Source: Luteimonas abyssi (lineage in GTDB: Bacteria; Pseudomonadota; Gammaproteobacteria; Xanthomonadales; Xanthomonadaceae). From it: a DNA stretch of 64,000 nucleotides. The stretch's first letter is position 1. Each line of letters begins with the position of its first letter. The DNA lies in NCBI RefSeq assembly GCF_001482195.1, contig NZ_KQ759763.1:2691924-2755923 (forward strand), read 5' to 3'. Position numbers and translations under genes: made by a program. The notes under the pieces were generated by a model. That model was not told the DNA's origin, ran no database searches, and worked only from the letters and a program-made list of their open reading frames with translations. Positions 61,188 through 64,000 of the stretch are shown piece by piece.

Positions 61188-61408
61188 GGACGATGCTCGC
61201 GTCGGAAACGGGCACCGAGCATAGCAAGCGACCCCGGCATGGCCGGGCGGCCCAGGGGGGGGCGCGCCAGCGGCGACATTTCGCCGACCCACGCACGCGG
61301 AGATCGAGCGAAGCGCGCTGCAGCACGCACGTCATGCCGCATGCAGCCGGCAAGGCTCGACCGCCACGGCGGGAACCGCCATGGGCGCCCGCCGGTCGTG
61401 CGGATTCG

Positions 61409-62641
61409 CTACTGCCGCAAGGCCTCGATCGGATCGAGCTGCGACGCCTTGCGCGCCGGGTAGTAACCGAAGAACAGGCCCGTCGCCACCGAGAACCCGG
61501 CCGCGAGGCCGATCACATTGCCGTTGAGCGCCACCGGCAGCGCGCCCATGTGCCCGACCAACAGCGCGCCGACCACCCCCAGCGCGATGCCGATCGCCCC
61601 GCCGATCAGCGAGATCAGCATCGCCTCGGCGAGGAACTGCCGGCGCACGTCCGACGGCCCGGCCCCGACCGCCATGCGCAAGCCGATTTCGCGGATCCGC
61701 TCGGTCACCGAGACCAGCATGATGTTCATGATGCCGATGCCGCCCACGATCAGCGAAATGCTCGCCACCGCACCCAGCAGCAGCGACATCAGGCGCGTGG
61801 TCGCCGTCCGCGTGGCGATGATCTCGGCCATGTTGCGCACGGTGAAATCATCCTCGTCGCCGGGGCCGATCCGGTGCCGCTGGCGCAGCAGACCCTCGAG
61901 TTCCGACTGTACGTAACCGAGGTCGCCGGCATCGTTGACGGTGAGTGCGACCTGCATGACCGCACGCGGCGGCAGGCCCATCGCACCGAGCAGGTTCCGC
62001 CGACCCGTGGTCAGCGGCACCATGATCACGTCGTCCTGGTCCTGGCCGAAGCCGCCCTGGCCCTTGGGTTCGAGCACGCCGGCCACGGTGAACGGCACCC
62101 GCCCCAGCCGGATCGTTTCGCCGACGCCGCTGTAGTCGCCGAACAGGTTGCGGCGCACGGTTTCGCCGAGGATCACCACCTTGCCGGCACCGGTGTAGTC
62201 CTGCGCTTCGAACCCATCGCCCTCGGCCAGCGTCCAGCCGTTGATGTCGAAGAAATCCGGCTCCACTCCCTGCCAGCTGGCGGGCCAGTTGTTCTCCGCA
62301 TAGACCGCCTGGGTATTGCCGCGCAGCGAGCCCGAGACGTACTGCACCTCCGGGATCTCGTCGCGGATGGCCTGCACGTCGCCCTCGGTGAGGGTGAAGA
62401 AACTCGACGACGCCGTCCGCGCGCCGCCGGGCCCGCGACGCGAGCCGGGCGAGATGTCCAGCCGCTGCGAGCCGAGCCCGGACACCAATCGGTCGAGCTC
62501 GGACTGGGTCCCCTGCCCCACCGAGACCATCACGATCACCGCGGCGATGCCGATGATCACGCCCAGCGACGTCAGCGTGCTGCGCATCCAGTTGCCGCGT
62601 AACGCATGCAGGGCGGTCCGCAGAATGTCGGTGAAGTTCAC
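61409..62641 (-). CDS. MacB-type ABC transporter permease
   Basis: 410 residues with the MacB-PCD organisation: one helix near the N-terminus (STLTSLGVIIGIAAVIVMVSVG), a 220-residue periplasmic domain, then three helices (LMSLLLGAVASISLIVGGIGIMNIML, AMLISLIGGAIGIALGVVGALL, LAAGFSVATGLFFGYYPA) and the tail PARKASQLDPIEALRQ. It has no fused ATPase; the ATP-binding gene follows with a four-base overlap on the same strand upstream. With the adaptor it should export a substrate. Confidence 0.92.
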   Translation of the reverse strand: MNFTDILRTALHALRGNWMRSTLTSLGVIIGIAAVIVMVSVGQGTQSELDRLVSGLGSQRLDISPGSRRGPGGARTASSSFFTLTEGDVQAIRDEIPEVQYVSGSLRGNTQAVYAENNWPASWQGVEPDFFDINGWTLAEGDGFEAQDYTGAGKVVILGETVRRNLFGDYSGVGETIRLGRVPFTVAGVLEPKGQGGFGQDQDDVIMVPLTTGRRNLLGAMGLPPRAVMQVALTVNDAGDLGYVQSELEGLLRQRHRIGPGDEDDFTVRNMAEIIATRTATTRLMSLLLGAVASISLIVGGIGIMNIMLVSVTERIREIGLRMAVGAGPSDVRRQFLAEAMLISLIGGAIGIALGVVGALLVGHMGALPVALNGNVIGLAAGFSVATGLFFGYYPARKASQLDPIEALRQ

Positions 62642-63363
62642 GCGGAAGGCTCCTTCGAGAGTTCCGGATGCGGCGGCTCGCCTTCATGCAGTTCACCGTC
62701 GCGCATCACGTAGATGCGGTCGGCATGCGCGGCCACCTCGGCGTCGTGGGTGATCAGCACCACCGTGTGGCCGTCGTCGCGCAGGCGCTTGAACAGCGCG
62801 AGGATCTCCTCGCCGGTCTTCGAGTCCAGCGCACCGGTCGGCTCGTCGGCCAGCAGCACCGGGGGCTGGTTGATCAGCGCGCGCGCGATCGCCACACGCT
62901 GCTGCTGGCCGCCGGACAGCTCGTTGGGCCGATGCCCGGACCGCGCGCCCAGCCCGACCGATGCCAACGCATCCTGCGCACGTGCGGTGCGTTCGTCGGG
63001 CGGTACCCGCGCATAGCCGAGCGGCATCGCCACGTTCTCCAGCGCGGTCATCCGCGGCAGCAGATGGAAGCCCTGGAACACGAAACCGATCTTGTCGCGG
63101 CGCAATTCGGCCAACGCTTCGGCATCGAGCGTCGCCACGTCGATGCCGTCGCACAGGTACTGGCCGTCGCTCGGAGTATCGAGGCAGCCGATCAGGTTCA
63201 TCAGCGTCGACTTGCCCGAGCCCGACGGCCCCATGATGGCGACGAAATCGCCGTGGTCGATGCGCAGGTCCACGCCCTTGAGCGCCGCCACCTCGGCCTC
63301 GGTGCCCTCGGCGTAGATCTTGCTCAGGCCGCGGGTCTCGATCACCGGCACCGGTCCGGTCAT
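62638..63363 (-). CDS. ABC transporter ATP-binding protein (LolD/MacB class)
   Basis: 241 residues. Walker A GPSGSGKSTLMNLIG, Q-loop FVFQGFHLLPRMTALENV, signature ELSGGQQQRVAIARAL and Walker B VLLADEPTGALD with H-loop VVLITHDAEVAAHAD. It powers the MacB-type permease encoded next, and the gene overlaps both neighbours by four bases (ATGA). The short C-terminus is normal for this class. Confidence 0.95.
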   Translation of the reverse strand: MTGPVPVIETRGLSKIYAEGTEAEVAALKGVDLRIDHGDFVAIMGPSGSGKSTLMNLIGCLDTPSDGQYLCDGIDVATLDAEALAELRRDKIGFVFQGFHLLPRMTALENVAMPLGYARVPPDERTARAQDALASVGLGARSGHRPNELSGGQQQRVAIARALINQPPVLLADEPTGALDSKTGEEILALFKRLRDDGHTVVLITHDAEVAAHADRIYVMRDGELHEGEPPHPELSKEPSA

Positions 63364-64000
63364 GGGCTGGCGCGCTCGCCGGTGATCACGGTGTCGCCTT
63401 CCTGCAGGTCGCCCGCGACCTCGGTCGCGCTGCCGTCGCTCGCGCCCACGCGCACCATCACCTGCCGCGGCTGGCCGTCGACCAGCGTGTACAACGGCGC
63501 GCGCCGGGCGCCGAGCGAGGCCTGCAGGGCGCGGTCCCACTGCGCGCGCTGGTCGTCGTCGAGCGTCGCACGGAACTCGGCGAAGTCCTGCTGGAACCGC
63601 TGCAGCATCCGCTGGCGAAGTTGCGCAGCCATCTCGCCGCCTCCGCCACCCGCCGCACGCGCACCTGCGCCGCCCCCGAACATGCCGGGCCCTGCGCCGG
63701 ACTGGCCCTGGCGCGCCTGCGGCGCCGCCTGGCGCGACGCCGCGCGCTCGCGCACGCTGGCGATCGCGGCGTCGAAGGCGGCCTGCTGGCCGGCATCGAG
63801 CGTCATCGGGCCGGTGGCGCGGACCAGATCGTCGAGCGCTCCGCTGCCGCCTGCGCGGCCCGTCGGCGCTCCCGCGGGTGCGCCCTGCCCGCCGCTGGGT
63901 GTATACCGCAGCGCCGCATTGGAGACCTTCAGCACATCGTCCCGTCGGCTGACCTCGATCTCGGCGTTGACCGTCAGCCCAGGCAGCAGGATGCGCTCGC
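63360..64000 (-). CDS. MacA-like periplasmic adaptor, C-terminal part with a helical insert (partial)
   Basis: Open at the window end; about 213 C-terminal residues are seen. The segment LLPGLTVNAEIEVSRRDDVLKVSNAALRYTP is a MacA-type beta-barrel, and APLYTLVDGQPRQVMVRVGASDGSATEV is the usual membrane-proximal ending. Between them are about 130 extra residues: Ala/Gln-rich helices DAGQQAAFDAAIASVRERAA and FRATLDDDQRAQWDRAL around a GAGPGMFGGGAGARAAGGGGGE linker. This insert is not part of MacA as I know it. The stop overlaps the ATPase start. It connects the inner membrane ABC system to an outer membrane channel. Confidence 0.85.
   Translation of the reverse strand, partial: ERILLPGLTVNAEIEVSRRDDVLKVSNAALRYTPSGGQGAPAGAPTGRAGGSGALDDLVRATGPMTLDAGQQAAFDAAIASVRERAASRQAAPQARQGQSGAGPGMFGGGAGARAAGGGGGEMAAQLRQRMLQRFQQDFAEFRATLDDDQRAQWDRALQASLGARRAPLYTLVDGQPRQVMVRVGASDGSATEVAGDLQEGDTVITGERASP

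Overview
This is a high-GC, gene-dense chromosomal window from a gammaproteobacterium. The gene content and order point to the Lysobacteraceae/Xanthomonadaceae, probably a Lysobacter- or Luteimonas-like organism. The signs are the lptD-surA-pdxA-(csaA)-rsmA-apaG-apaH block followed by folA/thyA/lgt, the ahpC-ahpF-oxyR locus, a GT41 O-GlcNAc-transferase homologue of the Xanthomonas type, split pnt transhydrogenase genes, two UbiH-family hydroxylases in tandem, and a secreted lysyl endopeptidase almost collinear with the Lysobacter/Achromobacter Lys-C enzyme. I saw no rRNA, tRNA, insertion sequence, prophage or CRISPR array. Many genes start at GTG and many junctions are ATGA/GTGA overlaps, so translational coupling is common.

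Layout. 1-8.8 kb: the tail of prfA, a broken GNAT acetyltransferase whose stop overlaps the start of a GT41 glycosyltransferase, moaB, ppk2, a small secreted protein with a TonB-box-like motif, a yihY-tlpA-acyP operon on the minus strand, wrbA-DUF2069-secreted protein, and a one-domain asparaginase. 8.8-14.1 kb: an extracellular protease locus on the minus strand with a stand-alone I9 propeptide-like protein, a lysyl endopeptidase and a subtilisin. 14.1-24.5 kb: sufT, the pnt genes split by an inward-facing sigma-factor cassette, a DUF1631 giant, a nitroreductase, a stand-alone 5'-3' exonuclease and a Nudix hydrolase. 24.8-32.3 kb: pip, prmC, an NTF2-like/TetR divergent pair with repeated operators, then the peroxide-defence locus ahpC-ahpF-oxyR with a recognisable OxyR site and internal hairpins, then rnk. 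32.3-47.7 kb: msrA, a degenerate GGDEF protein, the glnS-lipoprotein-deaminase-rlmM operon, an SDR/LysR pair of atypical composition, a SMP-30 protein, an unknown HTH-like protein, a TRIC channel, two ubiquinone hydroxylases, and a cobalamin pair (BtuM-like membrane protein plus adenosyltransferase) with an HDAC-family hydrolase. 48-59 kb: the conserved envelope, ribosome and folate block. 59-64 kb: an SGNH hydrolase, an isoaspartyl peptidase, and a MacAB-type export system cut by the window end.

How the parts work together. The secreted proteases need propeptides for folding and inhibition, and a free propeptide gene lies beside them. AhpC, AhpF and OxyR form a self-contained peroxide circuit. 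LptD and SurA are made from one transcript although SurA is needed to fold LptD. folA, the small membrane gene and thyA are arranged as one minus-strand unit that couples dTMP synthesis with folate recycling. The most unusual items are the orphan propeptide, the sigma-factor cassette inside the pnt operon, the BtuM-like B12 transporter, the helical insert in the MacA-like adaptor and the decayed GNAT gene fused by overlap to the OGT gene.
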